DNA of 64,000 bases from an uncultured Psychroserpens sp. (GTDB taxonomy: Bacteria; Bacteroidota; Bacteroidia; Flavobacteriales; Flavobacteriaceae), in assembly GCF_947501425.1 (NCBI RefSeq), contig NZ_CANMVN010000004.1:248001-312000 (forward strand), in the 5' to 3' direction. The number at the start of each line of letters is the position of its first letter. The first letter of the stretch is position 1. The notes below the pieces were generated by a model. That model was given only the letters and a program-made list of their open reading frames with translations, was not told the DNA's origin and did no database searches. Positions 1-10,021 of this stretch are shown in pieces. The position numbers and the translations under genes are program-made.

Positions 1-1
1 A

Positions 2-598
2 TTTATTTCATTTTTTGTCGGAGGTGTTGTTACTATCCAAACTGCTTTGAATATCAGCAATCCACTAATTCCTAAATATCTTGTTGGTTTTGCTACAAGA
101 CAATCGGTTATTTTAGAGTTTGCTCCTACGTTCATTTCAATAATCATGGCAGGAAAAGTAGGATCTTTTATTACATCAAGCATAGGAACAATGAGAGTAA
201 CTGAGCAAATTGATGCGCTTGAGGTAATGGGAATTAACTCACTAAACTACCTGGTATTTCCAAAATTCATTTCATTGATGTTATATCCATTTGTAATTTC
301 AATTGCCATGTTCTTAGGAATATTAGGTGGAATGATTGCTGCTGTATATGGTGGATTTGGAACACTGGAAGATTATGTTACTGGTGTGCAAACCGATTTT
401 ATTCCTTTTCATATTATCTATGCTTTTATTAAAACATTTGTTTTTGCATTTGTATTGGCAACCATTCCATCATTTTATGGCTACTATATGAAAGGTGGCG
501 CATTAGAAGTTGGAAAAGCCAGTACAACATCTTTTGTTTGGACCAGTGTGGTGATTATACTTCTCAACTATATTCTAACTCAATTATTACTAAGCTAA
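2..598 (+). CDS. mlaE: MlaE-type ABC transporter permease (5' end outside window)
   Basis: This is the inner-membrane permease of a lipid (Mla/MCE) ABC transporter. Coding sequence runs in frame from base 2, so the gene starts to the left of the window; a TTG at 47 is internal. Visible are the MlaE coupling-loop signature EQIDALEVMGI and four or five hydrophobic segments, including an AGKVGSFITSSIG stretch. Its TAA overlaps the ATG of the ATPase gene by one base (TAATG), which implies translational coupling. No MCE (MlaD) gene follows mlaF as in many genomes; the next gene is convergent. Function is from family knowledge; exact substrate is unknown. Confidence 0.9.
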   Translation, partial: FISFFVGGVVTIQTALNISNPLIPKYLVGFATRQSVILEFAPTFISIIMAGKVGSFITSSIGTMRVTEQIDALEVMGINSLNYLVFPKFISLMLYPFVISIAMFLGILGGMIAAVYGGFGTLEDYVTGVQTDFIPFHIIYAFIKTFVFAFVLATIPSFYGYYMKGGALEVGKASTTSFVWTSVVIILLNYILTQLLLS

Positions 599-1365
599 TG
601 ATAGAAGTAAAAAACTTACATAAGTCGTTTAAAGATGCTCACATTCTAAAAGGTATCTCTACTGTTTTTGAAAATGGAAAAACAAGCTTGGTTATTGGAC
701 AGAGTGGTTCTGGTAAAACTGTATTTCTTAAATGTTTATTGGGTTTATTTTCTCCGGAAGAGGGATCAATTTCCTATGACGGAAATATATATTCTGAACT
801 TACCGACGATCAAAGGCGAAATCTAAGAGCAGAAATGGGAATGGTGTTTCAGGGAAGTGCACTCTTTGATTCTATGACCATTCAAGAAAATGTCATGTTT
901 CCATTGAAAATGTTTACAAAGCAAAGTAAAAGTGAGATGGAGGATCGTGCCGATTTTGTACTGAAACGGGTTAACCTTCCTGATGCGCATCATAAAATGC
1001 CTAGTGAGGCGTCTGGTGGTATGCAAAAGCGTGTGGCTATAGCAAGAGCCATTGTAAACAATCCAAAATATTTGTTTTGTGATGAACCTAACTCTGGATT
1101 AGACCCTAAAACTGCTATTGTGATTGATAATCTTATTCAAGAAATCACAGATGAGTACAACATCACAACTGTGATCAACTCACACGATATGAATTCTGTA
1201 ATGGAAATTGGTGAAAAAATTGTGTTTTTAAAAGACGGACTCAAAGCATGGGAAGGATCAAAAGAAACCATCTTTAAAACCGACAACAAAATTGTTACTG
1301 ATTTTGTGTATTCTTCAGAATTATTCAAAAAAGTACGTAAAATGTACTTAGAGGAAAGAGACTAA
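598..1365 (+). CDS. mlaF: MlaF-type ABC transporter ATP-binding protein
   Basis: ATPase partner of the preceding permease, powering lipid transport between the membranes. Read from the ATG at 598 (255 aa): Walker A GQSGSGKT at about residues 34-41, signature SGGMQKR near 138-144, Walker B YLFCDEP near 158-164, followed by SGLDP and an H-loop (NSHD). The frame is open upstream to 538, but the ATG at 598 gives the standard MlaF N-terminus (IEVKNLHKSF) and the coupled overlap with mlaE. It ends one base before the convergent DUF389 gene. Confidence 0.93.
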   Translation: MIEVKNLHKSFKDAHILKGISTVFENGKTSLVIGQSGSGKTVFLKCLLGLFSPEEGSISYDGNIYSELTDDQRRNLRAEMGMVFQGSALFDSMTIQENVMFPLKMFTKQSKSEMEDRADFVLKRVNLPDAHHKMPSEASGGMQKRVAIARAIVNNPKYLFCDEPNSGLDPKTAIVIDNLIQEITDEYNITTVINSHDMNSVMEIGEKIVFLKDGLKAWEGSKETIFKTDNKIVTDFVYSSELFKKVRKMYLEERD

Positions 1366-1366
1366 A

Positions 1367-2830
1367 CTACTCTACAACTAATGTGTCTAATTTCAATTTA
1401 TCCTTAAACCAAGTTCTTAACTTTCCAAGATCCTTGTCTTTTTGTTCTTGCGTTGTAAGAGAATCTACCCATTGAAATGAAAATATAGAAAGTGTATCAA
1501 GTTTAGAAAAGTCTGAAGTAATACGCTTTGAATACGATACAGACTTCAAATTTTCATAATTAATTTTTGCTTCTCTAACCAAATCTTCAAAAGGAATTTG
1601 ATCACGCTCTAAACGTAATAATCTTGCTACACGATCCTCAAGAAATGTGATTTTCTGACTTTGGGATAGGAGATCAATAGAGTCTCTGGTACGTAACTCT
1701 TCCATATACTCTAAATTATTGATTGCTCGGTTCTTCACCTGATTGATATAGAGTTTAGCATTTTTTAAAGCGGAATAATCACTAAAACGAGATTCCAATA
1801 AGCGTTTTGTTTCATCGGATATTTCATCATTTCCAAACGGAATCAATTCAATAAATGAGTTCCCTAAAGGATCATAATTAATAGATGCGTTTTTCTTTAT
1901 GTATCCTGAATTAGGTAAGGCCTTTAATTCGTTTTCTAAATAAGCTTTAGCATCAATCTCAAATCGACTCTCTCTCAAGACATCCACAAACGTAAAACTT
2001 GCAGGAATCATAACAATGATTGCTACTAATGATGCCAATCTAGCTATACGTTTACGCTTTGCTGAATTGGCATATTTCAGCATAGGAAAACGCAATATTT
2101 TTAACACTAAAAATGTGGCTAATGCTATGAAAATCGTGTTGATTGTAAACAAATACATGGCTTGCCCAAAATACACCCAGTTGGCTTTAGCTAAACCATA
2201 TCCAGCTGTACATAAAGGAGGCATTAAGGCAGTTGCTATGGCAACACCAAAAATCACAGAAGCAATTGTTCCTTTTTTAGTTCGGGCTATTATTAATGCT
2301 AAACCACCAAAAAAGGCAATCAATACATCTCTGATATCTGGTTTCACGCGACCCAGAAGTTCTGAGGTATCTTCACTTAAAGGAAAAAATCTAAAAAAGA
2401 GAAAAGCAGTTAATAAACTTAAAACAATCATAATTGCCAAGTTGATTAACGAACGTCTTAGGGTATCAATATCATTTATTGCAATGGATAAACCAACACC
2501 TAATATTGGTCCCATTAGAGGAGAAATTAACATGGCTCCAATAACAACAGCAGTAGAGTTTGCATTTAATCCAACCGATGCTACAAAAATAGAACACACC
2601 AAAATCCATGCAGTAGCACCTTTAAAAGGAATATCATTTTTGATTGCTTGAACAGTAGCGTCACGATCAGTGTCATCTCTAAAATCGAGTAATTCGTTTA
2701 AAAACTGTTTAGTACTTTGCCATAAGCCTTGTGCATCTTTTCTAACAGCTTCCTTAGATTGCTCAACAGCCTTTTCTTTGTTTATCTGAGCTTCCTCTTC
2801 AGAGAAATTAAATTTATTTTCTTCACTCAT
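1367..2830 (-). CDS. DUF389 family membrane protein
   Basis: 487 aa. A charged cytoplasmic N-terminus (about 70 aa) is followed by a block of six or so hydrophobic segments (about residues 75-290) with the DUF389 hallmarks NSTAVVIGAMLISPLMGPI and GVAIATALMPPLCTAGYG, then a soluble C-terminal domain of about 190 aa rich in charged helices. The biochemical role of the family is not established. It starts 2 bases after the guanylyltransferase gene ends, so the two are probably co-transcribed. Confidence 0.88.
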   Translation of the reverse strand: MSEENKFNFSEEEAQINKEKAVEQSKEAVRKDAQGLWQSTKQFLNELLDFRDDTDRDATVQAIKNDIPFKGATAWILVCSIFVASVGLNANSTAVVIGAMLISPLMGPILGVGLSIAINDIDTLRRSLINLAIMIVLSLLTAFLFFRFFPLSEDTSELLGRVKPDIRDVLIAFFGGLALIIARTKKGTIASVIFGVAIATALMPPLCTAGYGLAKANWVYFGQAMYLFTINTIFIALATFLVLKILRFPMLKYANSAKRKRIARLASLVAIIVMIPASFTFVDVLRESRFEIDAKAYLENELKALPNSGYIKKNASINYDPLGNSFIELIPFGNDEISDETKRLLESRFSDYSALKNAKLYINQVKNRAINNLEYMEELRTRDSIDLLSQSQKITFLEDRVARLLRLERDQIPFEDLVREAKINYENLKSVSYSKRITSDFSKLDTLSIFSFQWVDSLTTQEQKDKDLGKLRTWFKDKLKLDTLVVE

Positions 2831-2832
2831 AA

Positions 2833-3915
2833 TTATCCATAATGTTCCCCAAATTTGTCCTTAACCTTTTGGAGTACTTTTTTAATATCTTGCTCTTTTG
2901 TCTTCGGAAAGATAAGTAAAACTTCGTCTTTATCAACAATAATGTAATCTTCTATACCATCAACCACTACAACTTTATTGTTTTTGGTTCGTATCATATT
3001 ACCCGAAGCATCTTCTGTCAGCGTTTGGGCATTCACAACTGCATTTCCATTATTGTCCTTATCCAGTTTATCGTATAAACTTCCCCATGTTCCCAGATCA
3101 TTCCAGTCAAAAGTAGCAGGTAAAACATATACATTTTTTGAACGCTCCATAATAGCATAATCCACTGATATATTTTCAGCTTTACCATAATTATCTCTTA
3201 CAAAATCATCTTCAAAATCGGTATTATAGATCTCACATCCTTGATAAAAAAGATCATACAATTCAGGTTGATTATTTTTAAAAGCTTCAATAACACTATT
3301 AACACTCCACATAAAGATTCCTGCGTTCCATAGGAAATTACCTTGAGCCAAAAACCCTTTAGCAGTCTCATAATCTGGTTTTTCTCTAAATTGTTCTACA
3401 CTTTTTATAGACTCCATCGAAGCGTTATCAAACTCAATATAACCATATCCTGTATTAGGAAATGTTGGCTGAATACCTAATGTCATTAAGGCATCATGTT
3501 CTGTACAAAAGTTGAAAGCATCCTGTACATTTTGGGTAAAAGCATTTTCATCTTCTATCCAATGATCACTCGGAGCCACAATCATCACAGCATCCTTATT
3601 TTCCTTCTGAATCTTTAGTGATGCATACAAAATACAAGGCGCTGTATTTCGCATAGCAGGTTCTAAAACTACTTGACGTTTTGTTACTTCCGGAAGTTGC
3701 TCAAACACCAGATCATTGTAACGCTCATTGGTTAAAATGAATATATTTTCTTTTGGAATTAGTTGAGATAGCCTATGAAATGTCTTCTGGATCAACGTAT
3801 CACCAGTTCCTAACATATCGTGGAACTGTTTTGGAAACTCCTCAGTACTAACTGGCCAAAACCTTGAACCAACTCCTCCTGCCATTAAGATGGCATAATA
3901 ATTTTTATTTTGCAT
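2833..3915 (-). CDS. manC: Mannose-1-phosphate guanylyltransferase
   Basis: Makes GDP-mannose from GTP and mannose-1-phosphate, feeding polysaccharide and glycan synthesis in the cytoplasm. The N-terminal nucleotidyltransferase signature AGGVGSRFWPVS with the following PKQF is at residues 13-29, and FWNAGIFMW and DWNDLGTW also match the family. At 360 aa it has only the guanylyltransferase domain plus the left-handed beta-helix end, not the fused phosphomannose isomerase. First in a pair with the DUF389 gene; the SprT-like gene lies 23 bases upstream on the same strand. Confidence 0.92.
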   Translation of the reverse strand: MQNKNYYAILMAGGVGSRFWPVSTEEFPKQFHDMLGTGDTLIQKTFHRLSQLIPKENIFILTNERYNDLVFEQLPEVTKRQVVLEPAMRNTAPCILYASLKIQKENKDAVMIVAPSDHWIEDENAFTQNVQDAFNFCTEHDALMTLGIQPTFPNTGYGYIEFDNASMESIKSVEQFREKPDYETAKGFLAQGNFLWNAGIFMWSVNSVIEAFKNNQPELYDLFYQGCEIYNTDFEDDFVRDNYGKAENISVDYAIMERSKNVYVLPATFDWNDLGTWGSLYDKLDKDNNGNAVVNAQTLTEDASGNMIRTKNNKVVVVDGIEDYIIVDKDEVLLIFPKTKEQDIKKVLQKVKDKFGEHYG

Positions 3916-3938
3916 GTAATCCTATTTCATTTAAATCG

Positions 3939-4550
3939 CTAAATGAACTCATCTTTTTCGATAAGATCAACCTCAGCATTTGCATTAAAAAGATAAATTT
4001 TACCTGACGATACTTCAACACATTCATAACGTGTACGGCGTTTAGAGCCCTTTCTGAAAATTCGCCCATTATATATCTTGAACTTATGATGCAAAGGTAC
4101 TTCAAATATAAATGTTTTGTCGTTTGGTGCGTCGAATTGCTTTAAAGCGTAGGCGAGTTGTAGATCTGTGTCGCTGGATGCTTTCGGATTCTTAAAATGC
4201 TGTGCTAATAATGGTAGTAATTCAGACGGAAATATATCTGGATTCAAAAACGGTAACATCAAACGTTGAAACGTATGTTTCCATTCAATTCCATGAGGTT
4301 TGATAAGCTTTCCATAAGCTTTATAAGTTTCAAAATGAGCAATCTCATGTATGAGTGTAATTAAGAACCGATACGAGTTAAGATTAGAATTCACAGTAAT
4401 TTGATGCCTTCCATCTGGCAAACGTTTGTAATCACCATGTCTGGTTTTACGTTCTGACTTTACTTTGACAGTTAAGTTGTCATGATCTAAAAGGTCAACA
4501 ACCTTCGGAATAGCGTTTTGCGGAATATAATCTTGAAGCATGTGTTGCAT
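3939..4550 (-). CDS. SprT-like zinc metallopeptidase domain protein
   Basis: 203 aa. The zincin motif HEIAH is at residues 68-72 and a further His lies near 86 (KPHGIEWK), as in SprT/Spartan-type domains. The C-terminal 60 residues carry a beta-rich segment (RRTRYECVEVSSGKIYLF) but no obvious zinc-ribbon cysteine pairs. Family members are associated with DNA-protein crosslink processing in eukaryotes; the bacterial role is unclear. It starts 9 bases after the end of the haloperoxidase gene and may be read through from it. Confidence 0.85.
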   Translation of the reverse strand: MQHMLQDYIPQNAIPKVVDLLDHDNLTVKVKSERKTRHGDYKRLPDGRHQITVNSNLNSYRFLITLIHEIAHFETYKAYGKLIKPHGIEWKHTFQRLMLPFLNPDIFPSELLPLLAQHFKNPKASSDTDLQLAYALKQFDAPNDKTFIFEVPLHHKFKIYNGRIFRKGSKRRTRYECVEVSSGKIYLFNANAEVDLIEKDEFI

Positions 4551-4559
4551 AGAAGACGT

Positions 4560-7500
4560 TTAACGCTTAATAGCAATCAGTTTTGATTCCTCATTAATGT
4601 TTAAAAAATACAAACCTGTTGCTGTTCCCTCTGGAACAACTATTCGTGTAACACCACCAAATTCATTGAACTGCTTTTTCAAAATATTCACCTGACGGCC
4701 TCTGATGTCAAAAATAGTAATGACATCGTCAATCGATGAGTTGGTAACAAAAATTTCGTTATTCAAAACAGGATTTGGATATACAATTTGCTCAGAATTT
4801 TCTTCAATAATAACGTTTCCGCTAAAATAAGGAACCGCAAAATCAAAAGCTTCGTTACCTACTTTCTCTCCTATCAAGCGACCAGGAATATCATCGGCAG
4901 GCGGATGAATTCCACCCCAAATTCTTGACAAACTTGTTTGATCTGATGCATCTCTGTAGGTTGCCCATTGCAATTTTATATCAACTGAAGGTCCTTGTTC
5001 AAATACTAAAAAGTCATTTTGTTTGGCAATAAACTCTCCAAGACCTCCAGGAAAAAAAGGACTGCCAGTAATTTTAGTGAGTACTTCTGAAGCTGCTCTA
5101 GAATAAGTAGAATGCCCAGACACATAACCTGCAAAAGGAGGTGTTACAAATGTTGGTCGTTGATATGGCCACCAATTTTCTGCCAGAATCCATCCAACAC
5201 CAGCAACATCAGTTGACTCATCATCAATATAATCTGGACCTTTCCATGTATACAGTTTAATTTTTCCAACATTTTGATTTTCATCTCCTCTCAGTGGATC
5301 TGTAGGTCCTACAACTTCAACATATCCATCCACAAGAGGAATACCTGCAATGTTATAATTATCGAGTGTTTGGTCTGTACTCTGACCTAAAACAGCCATA
5401 TTCCTTATTGCAGAAATTGGTCTGACATAATCATACCACCCTTTGACACTCCAAGCTGAAATAGCCGAATCATGCATAGCTCCACCTAAAATAAAATACG
5501 ATTTCACATCCCATTCTAAATCATCTAGCACCTCACCTTCTCCTTCAAATTTCTTTTCTAATTGCGGATGTTCATTAACGTAATTTAAAATGGTAAACCA
5601 ATGTCCTGGAGGAGTTTCCGAATCTGGACCATCTGCCCAGAATTCTGCTAAAACTCTCGTATAATCCCCTCTCGGCACAACTTGAGATTCATATGCCTGT
5701 CCAGTAATTGGATTAACACTATGACCTTGACCTATATCTCCACCTTCGATCACATTGTAGAAATCAGGATAATTTTCATAGCTGGTTGGAAACGTTGAAA
5801 TATTAGTATTACCAATAGCTGCAGGCGAAATATCCCAAAGCACACCGTCTGCAGGATCTAAATGAGCTCCCCAAATTGAAACCATTGAAAATCCTAATTT
5901 ATAGGCATCACTGGAGTCATCATCAGACTCAAGGTTGAGATAAGGAGGACTTCCAGGATCATTGTAAACGTTATAGGTTTCTCCATCACGTTGGTAGCTC
6001 ACTTTATCTTCATCAGTCATTGCAAAAGGAAATACATTTCCCCATTCTGGACTCAAAAACTCAACAACCGATCCTTCGATTAGATTTCCACTTTGATCAA
6101 TAAAAGTATTTAAACTTAGAGGTTGCCAACGATTAGGATCGAACATGAGGTCTTGGGTAGGCACGTTTGGTGCTAAAGGTTGATTAACCGAAAAGTAATA
6201 GGCGTTATTAAAAAAGTCTAATTCTCTTGAACCATCTCCGTTTCCGTAGTTAATAATGGTTTCAGCAACAAAATTTCCCAGTGCAGCCGCATTTCCGAAT
6301 TGATATAACGTTGAGACTGCAAATGTGGTTTCATATCCTAGTTGCTCCATAATAAGGTCAAACAAGCGTTGTGATTCTTCTACATTAGGAGAGTTTTGAA
6401 ATCTGTAAGTTAGTATGCGATACATTGCATAGCTAATGGCTTTTTTTCTCGATTCTTCAACACTTTCTAAGGGTATAAAATCAAGCAACTCTGTTGAGAA
6501 ATTATTTACGGTGTTTCCTATTAGGTATGGTTTAGCTTCATCATCATAAATAGCCCAAATGTCATACATAGCCACACTGGTATGAAACAGATTTCTGGCA
6601 TGTACTGTTGGTCTGGCAAAATCATTTCTAATGGCTACAAGTAAGACTTCATTCCACAATCTTGCAATGGATACATCTTCTGGAATTTGATCGGCATTAA
6701 GCGCTACTTCAATATTTTGCTCTTCACTAAAACAATTGCCGTCATTTTCTCTAACACTTAAACTTCCTGTCTCATTTAATCCCCATTTTACACTAATTAT
6801 ATCTGTACCTTGCCCTTCTATAATCTCTCCTCCAGTAACTGTCCAATTAGCCATTGAACCTTCTGCAATTGGGTAGGTATAATTTTCTATTCGGAAAAAT
6901 CCAGAAGATGCATTACCAGTTATTTGACTGGCATCTAAATAAGAACAAGTCCCATCATCTAGAGTTGCATCTGGATTGTAATTACATGAAAAAGGATCGG
7001 TACAACCATATATTTTTTGACTTGGTGGAAGGTCTAAAGCGGTTATGTCTCCTCCTTCGATAGCCAGAAATGTTTGGTCTGCATCTAAATTTTGATACGT
7101 CTCTATTAAGCCTGATGGCCATTTAATTTCAAGCTCCTGAATTTGGGTATCATTACCCAAACCAAAATGAACAGCTTGCAAACTCTGCGACAAAAAACCA
7201 ACACCAGTATAATGTCTTTTGTAAGTACCTAAATCTGTTGTGAGAGTCAAGGTTGTTCCGATAGCATCACGATTAGAGGTGGTACCTTGCAGCATTACCT
7301 TAACCCAATGTAAGGAGTTCTCTTCGTCAAAATTCAACAATTTATTTTCATATAATATGGATTGTTGATCTGCATTAGTTACATAGATATCAAGATCGCC
7401 ATCATTATCGTAATCAAAGTCTACGGCTTCCACACTAACAGTAAGTGCATTAAAGTTGACATTTCCAGAGATATCTTCAAAACCTGACGAACCTTCCGCA

Positions 7501-8594
7501 GTTAAATTTTTGTAATACACATTATTTTCGGCGGAACGTTCTTCAAACTCATATCCATTAACAATGATTAGATCTTCGTCTCCATCAAGATCAAAATCGG
7601 CAAATCGTGTTCCCCAAGCCCAACCTGTTTCTGAAATATTATTAGCAGAAGTTCCATCTGAAAAATTATTTGACCCATCATTGACCAGTAAAGAATTCAT
7701 TTCGATACCTGTGATGAATACGTCAAAAGCACCATCAAGATTAAAATCGCCAATGGTAACTCCCATATCATCAATCATATTGTCTAAACCGTAAGTTTGT
7801 GCATCATCAATAAATGATGTTCCATTTTGATTGACAAATAAGCTATTAGGTTGATTAAAATCATTAGAGACGTAGAGATCCATAAATCCGTCATCATTAA
7901 TATCAAAAGGAATTGCTGTGTAACTTGCCAACACTCCAGTATCTTGAACATTAGCTTCTGTAGTTACATTAGTAAAAGTACCATTTCCATTATTTAGATA
8001 TAATGAATTGGTCTCACAGGCATCCCAATCGTTAACGTAAATATCAAGAAATCCATCATTATTATAATCAAACCATGTAGCACCTGTGTGTCGACATTCA
8101 CTTGAAGCTTCTAATCCAACCCCTTCTGACACTTCAGTAAATATCCCTTCCTGATTGATAAACAATTGTAATTTTTCAGAATGTGTAAATAAAATATCTG
8201 GAAATCCGTCATTATTGTAATCACCCCATGACACCCCATGTTTGAATCCTTTAAGTCCGAAAAAATCATCCAAGTCCTCATCAAAAGGCAATAAATTGGT
8301 CAATCCCACTTCGGCTGTCACATCTGTAAACGAGCCATCATTATTATTTCTGAAAAGCTTACTATGCGTAGTCTCATCACCTTCAACATCCTGAGCTAAT
8401 GCTACCACAAAAATGTCAAGATCCATGTCGTTATCATAATCGGCTACAGCTATACCATTATTGTTTTCTAGGCTTCCTAATCCAGAGATGACTTGTGCTT
8501 GCTCAAAAGTTTGAGCAAAAAGCGTAGTCGACAATGTTAGAAAAGCCAAAACAAAAGCAAGTGGCAATTTGTGAAAGTGTAGAATTTTATTCAC
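4560..8594 (-). CDS. Secreted VCBS/ASPIC + vanadium haloperoxidase-type fusion with T9SS tail
   Basis: About 1344 aa from a GTG at 8594 that begins a clean signal peptide (NKILHFHKLP...LFAQ); the frame is also open from an ATG at 8666. Order, numbered from 8666: FG-GAP/VCBS repeats with calcium-type DYDNDGDLDIYV loops (about 55-435), an ASPIC/UnbV domain (about 450-525), a GCTDPFSCNYNPDAT insert (about 552-570), a vanadium haloperoxidase/PAP2-like domain (about 650-1290) with SGHSTYSRA near 1180 and IHPPADD near 1255, and a Por tail (YPNPV...) at the C-terminus. It is probably exported by T9SS and attached to the surface. Halide specificity cannot be read. The fusion is unusual. Confidence 0.85.
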   Translation of the reverse strand: MNKILHFHKLPLAFVLAFLTLSTTLFAQTFEQAQVISGLGSLENNNGIAVADYDNDMDLDIFVVALAQDVEGDETTHSKLFRNNNDGSFTDVTAEVGLTNLLPFDEDLDDFFGLKGFKHGVSWGDYNNDGFPDILFTHSEKLQLFINQEGIFTEVSEGVGLEASSECRHTGATWFDYNNDGFLDIYVNDWDACETNSLYLNNGNGTFTNVTTEANVQDTGVLASYTAIPFDINDDGFMDLYVSNDFNQPNSLFVNQNGTSFIDDAQTYGLDNMIDDMGVTIGDFNLDGAFDVFITGIEMNSLLVNDGSNNFSDGTSANNISETGWAWGTRFADFDLDGDEDLIIVNGYEFEERSAENNVYYKNLTAEGSSGFEDISGNVNFNALTVSVEAVDFDYDNDGDLDIYVTNADQQSILYENKLLNFDEENSLHWVKVMLQGTTSNRDAIGTTLTLTTDLGTYKRHYTGVGFLSQSLQAVHFGLGNDTQIQELEIKWPSGLIETYQNLDADQTFLAIEGGDITALDLPPSQKIYGCTDPFSCNYNPDATLDDGTCSYLDASQITGNASSGFFRIENYTYPIAEGSMANWTVTGGEIIEGQGTDIISVKWGLNETGSLSVRENDGNCFSEEQNIEVALNADQIPEDVSIARLWNEVLLVAIRNDFARPTVHARNLFHTSVAMYDIWAIYDDEAKPYLIGNTVNNFSTELLDFIPLESVEESRKKAISYAMYRILTYRFQNSPNVEESQRLFDLIMEQLGYETTFAVSTLYQFGNAAALGNFVAETIINYGNGDGSRELDFFNNAYYFSVNQPLAPNVPTQDLMFDPNRWQPLSLNTFIDQSGNLIEGSVVEFLSPEWGNVFPFAMTDEDKVSYQRDGETYNVYNDPGSPPYLNLESDDDSSDAYKLGFSMVSIWGAHLDPADGVLWDISPAAIGNTNISTFPTSYENYPDFYNVIEGGDIGQGHSVNPITGQAYESQVVPRGDYTRVLAEFWADGPDSETPPGHWFTILNYVNEHPQLEKKFEGEGEVLDDLEWDVKSYFILGGAMHDSAISAWSVKGWYDYVRPISAIRNMAVLGQSTDQTLDNYNIAGIPLVDGYVEVVGPTDPLRGDENQNVGKIKLYTWKGPDYIDDESTDVAGVGWILAENWWPYQRPTFVTPPFAGYVSGHSTYSRAASEVLTKITGSPFFPGGLGEFIAKQNDFLVFEQGPSVDIKLQWATYRDASDQTSLSRIWGGIHPPADDIPGRLIGEKVGNEAFDFAVPYFSGNVIIEENSEQIVYPNPVLNNEIFVTNSSIDDVITIFDIRGRQVNILKKQFNEFGGVTRIVVPEGTATGLYFLNINEESKLIAIKR

Positions 8595-8771
8595 GCAAAC
8601 AATTTTTGCTAAAGATAAGGATTCGTTAGAATATATTGAAGTTGAAATACTGTTAGAAACACACATGGGTTTTATAACTAAACAACTAAGGTCGCATAAC
8701 TCCTTATTTACAGCCTGAGAATTAGAATTGAGTATTCTAATCGATTGATAAAATGGTAGTTTTAAACATCT

Positions 8772-10013
8772 TTAAATTAAAACCGATTTGGTTGTCTTAG
8801 CCAGTGTTTTAGCCTCTTTAAGTACCTTATTCCATGAACTAGCAATAGTGGTCCAATTGTAACAATCTGAAGCGGAATGCTGAAGTGCTTTTTTGGACAT
8901 CTCTAATAAATAGGATTTGTCGTTGTAAAGCTTTTCTAGAGATTTCTGAAGCGCTAGTGGATCTATCTCGCCCATGGTAAATGGATTATTATCTAATACT
9001 CTCCACTCTTTGACCTCTAAAAGTTCACCATAATCTTTCCATAATTCTTGACAAGCGGTATGATCTGGCACTATTTGAGCAGCACCTGTTGCACCATGTT
9101 CAAAAGCAATCATGCCCCAGCCTTCTCCCATTGAAGTGTTGACACCAACATCACAAGCATTGTAAAGTCGATTCAAAACAGGATTAGAAACGTACTTATC
9201 GCCCAAAGGGTTTAAAATGATCTGATCTGAAACTCCAGATGCTTCAATTTTAGCTCTTAATTTGTTTAGTAAGAATTCAGGAGTGTTAGGAATATGAAAA
9301 CACAAATATGCATTAGGCTTATCTTTTGCAAATTGAGCGAACCCGTCTATGGTTAAATGTAATGCTTTACGTTCAGAAATACGATTTGCATTAAGTACGA
9401 TAAAACTATCCTCAGGATTTGATATGGAAGGAAATATTTCAGATTTTAAACTGGTTCTATCTAAAAATAGATCAGGAATTTGTCTTTGGTTTAAAGGGTA
9501 AAAATCCTGAACATCAGTACCATGAGGAATAACATGAGATTTTGGTATGTTTGATTCTGAAAGTTTAGAATAGGCTTGTAAAGTCTGCTCTAATGCATAA
9601 TCTGTGTAACATATCAGATGATCTAAAAACAATGTATCTTCTACGTCATGGGGATTATCTATTTTCCCATCCAACGGGATATAGGCTACAGAAATAGGCT
9701 TAGGATCTAATGTTTTAATGACGCGCTCATAATTTTTAAACATCCAAAAATCATTCAGAATAAAAATAAAATCAGCCTTAAGTTCTTTAACCAATGCTTC
9801 CATTTGAAAGGCAGCATATAAATCACCACCTTCGAGATTAGTTGGGTATAATGTATATCCATTGGTTTTGATTCTTGGCTTTTTGTAACCAATACCTAAC
9901 CAATGGATGTCATACTGTAATTGTAGTCTTTCAAATAAAGACGTAAGTACTCTAGTAAAACCTGAACCTGGTACATAGAGCCCTATAGCTACAATTTTTA
10001 ATTTTTTATTCAT
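8772..10013 (-). CDS. Glycosyltransferase family 4-like protein
   Basis: 413 aa, cytoplasmic, GT-B fold. The C-terminal half has the retaining GT4 pattern: a nucleotide-sugar binding region around NANRISERKALHLTIDGFAQF and the EX7E-like stretch STSMGEGWGMIAFEHGATG. The N-terminus (IVAIGLYVPGSGFTRVL) matches the acceptor domain glycine loop. Acceptor and donor are unknown. The gene starts 8 bases after the small 10022-10573 gene, so the two form a unit, and it lies just upstream of the haloperoxidase fusion. Confidence 0.88.
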   Translation of the reverse strand: MNKKLKIVAIGLYVPGSGFTRVLTSLFERLQLQYDIHWLGIGYKKPRIKTNGYTLYPTNLEGGDLYAAFQMEALVKELKADFIFILNDFWMFKNYERVIKTLDPKPISVAYIPLDGKIDNPHDVEDTLFLDHLICYTDYALEQTLQAYSKLSESNIPKSHVIPHGTDVQDFYPLNQRQIPDLFLDRTSLKSEIFPSISNPEDSFIVLNANRISERKALHLTIDGFAQFAKDKPNAYLCFHIPNTPEFLLNKLRAKIEASGVSDQIILNPLGDKYVSNPVLNRLYNACDVGVNTSMGEGWGMIAFEHGATGAAQIVPDHTACQELWKDYGELLEVKEWRVLDNNPFTMGEIDPLALQKSLEKLYNDKSYLLEMSKKALQHSASDCYNWTTIASSWNKVLKEAKTLAKTTKSVLI

Positions 10014-10021
10014 CTAAAACA

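Noticed and set aside
538-597. Extended start of the MlaF gene
   Set aside because: The extra 20 residues overlap the end of mlaE and are unlike MlaF; the ATG at 598 gives the coupled TAATG junction.
2016-2651. 211-codon open frame on the plus strand
   Set aside because: Lies wholly opposite the DUF389 gene, which has clear family motifs; the frame is an antisense shadow with low-complexity Lys/Ile/Ala content.
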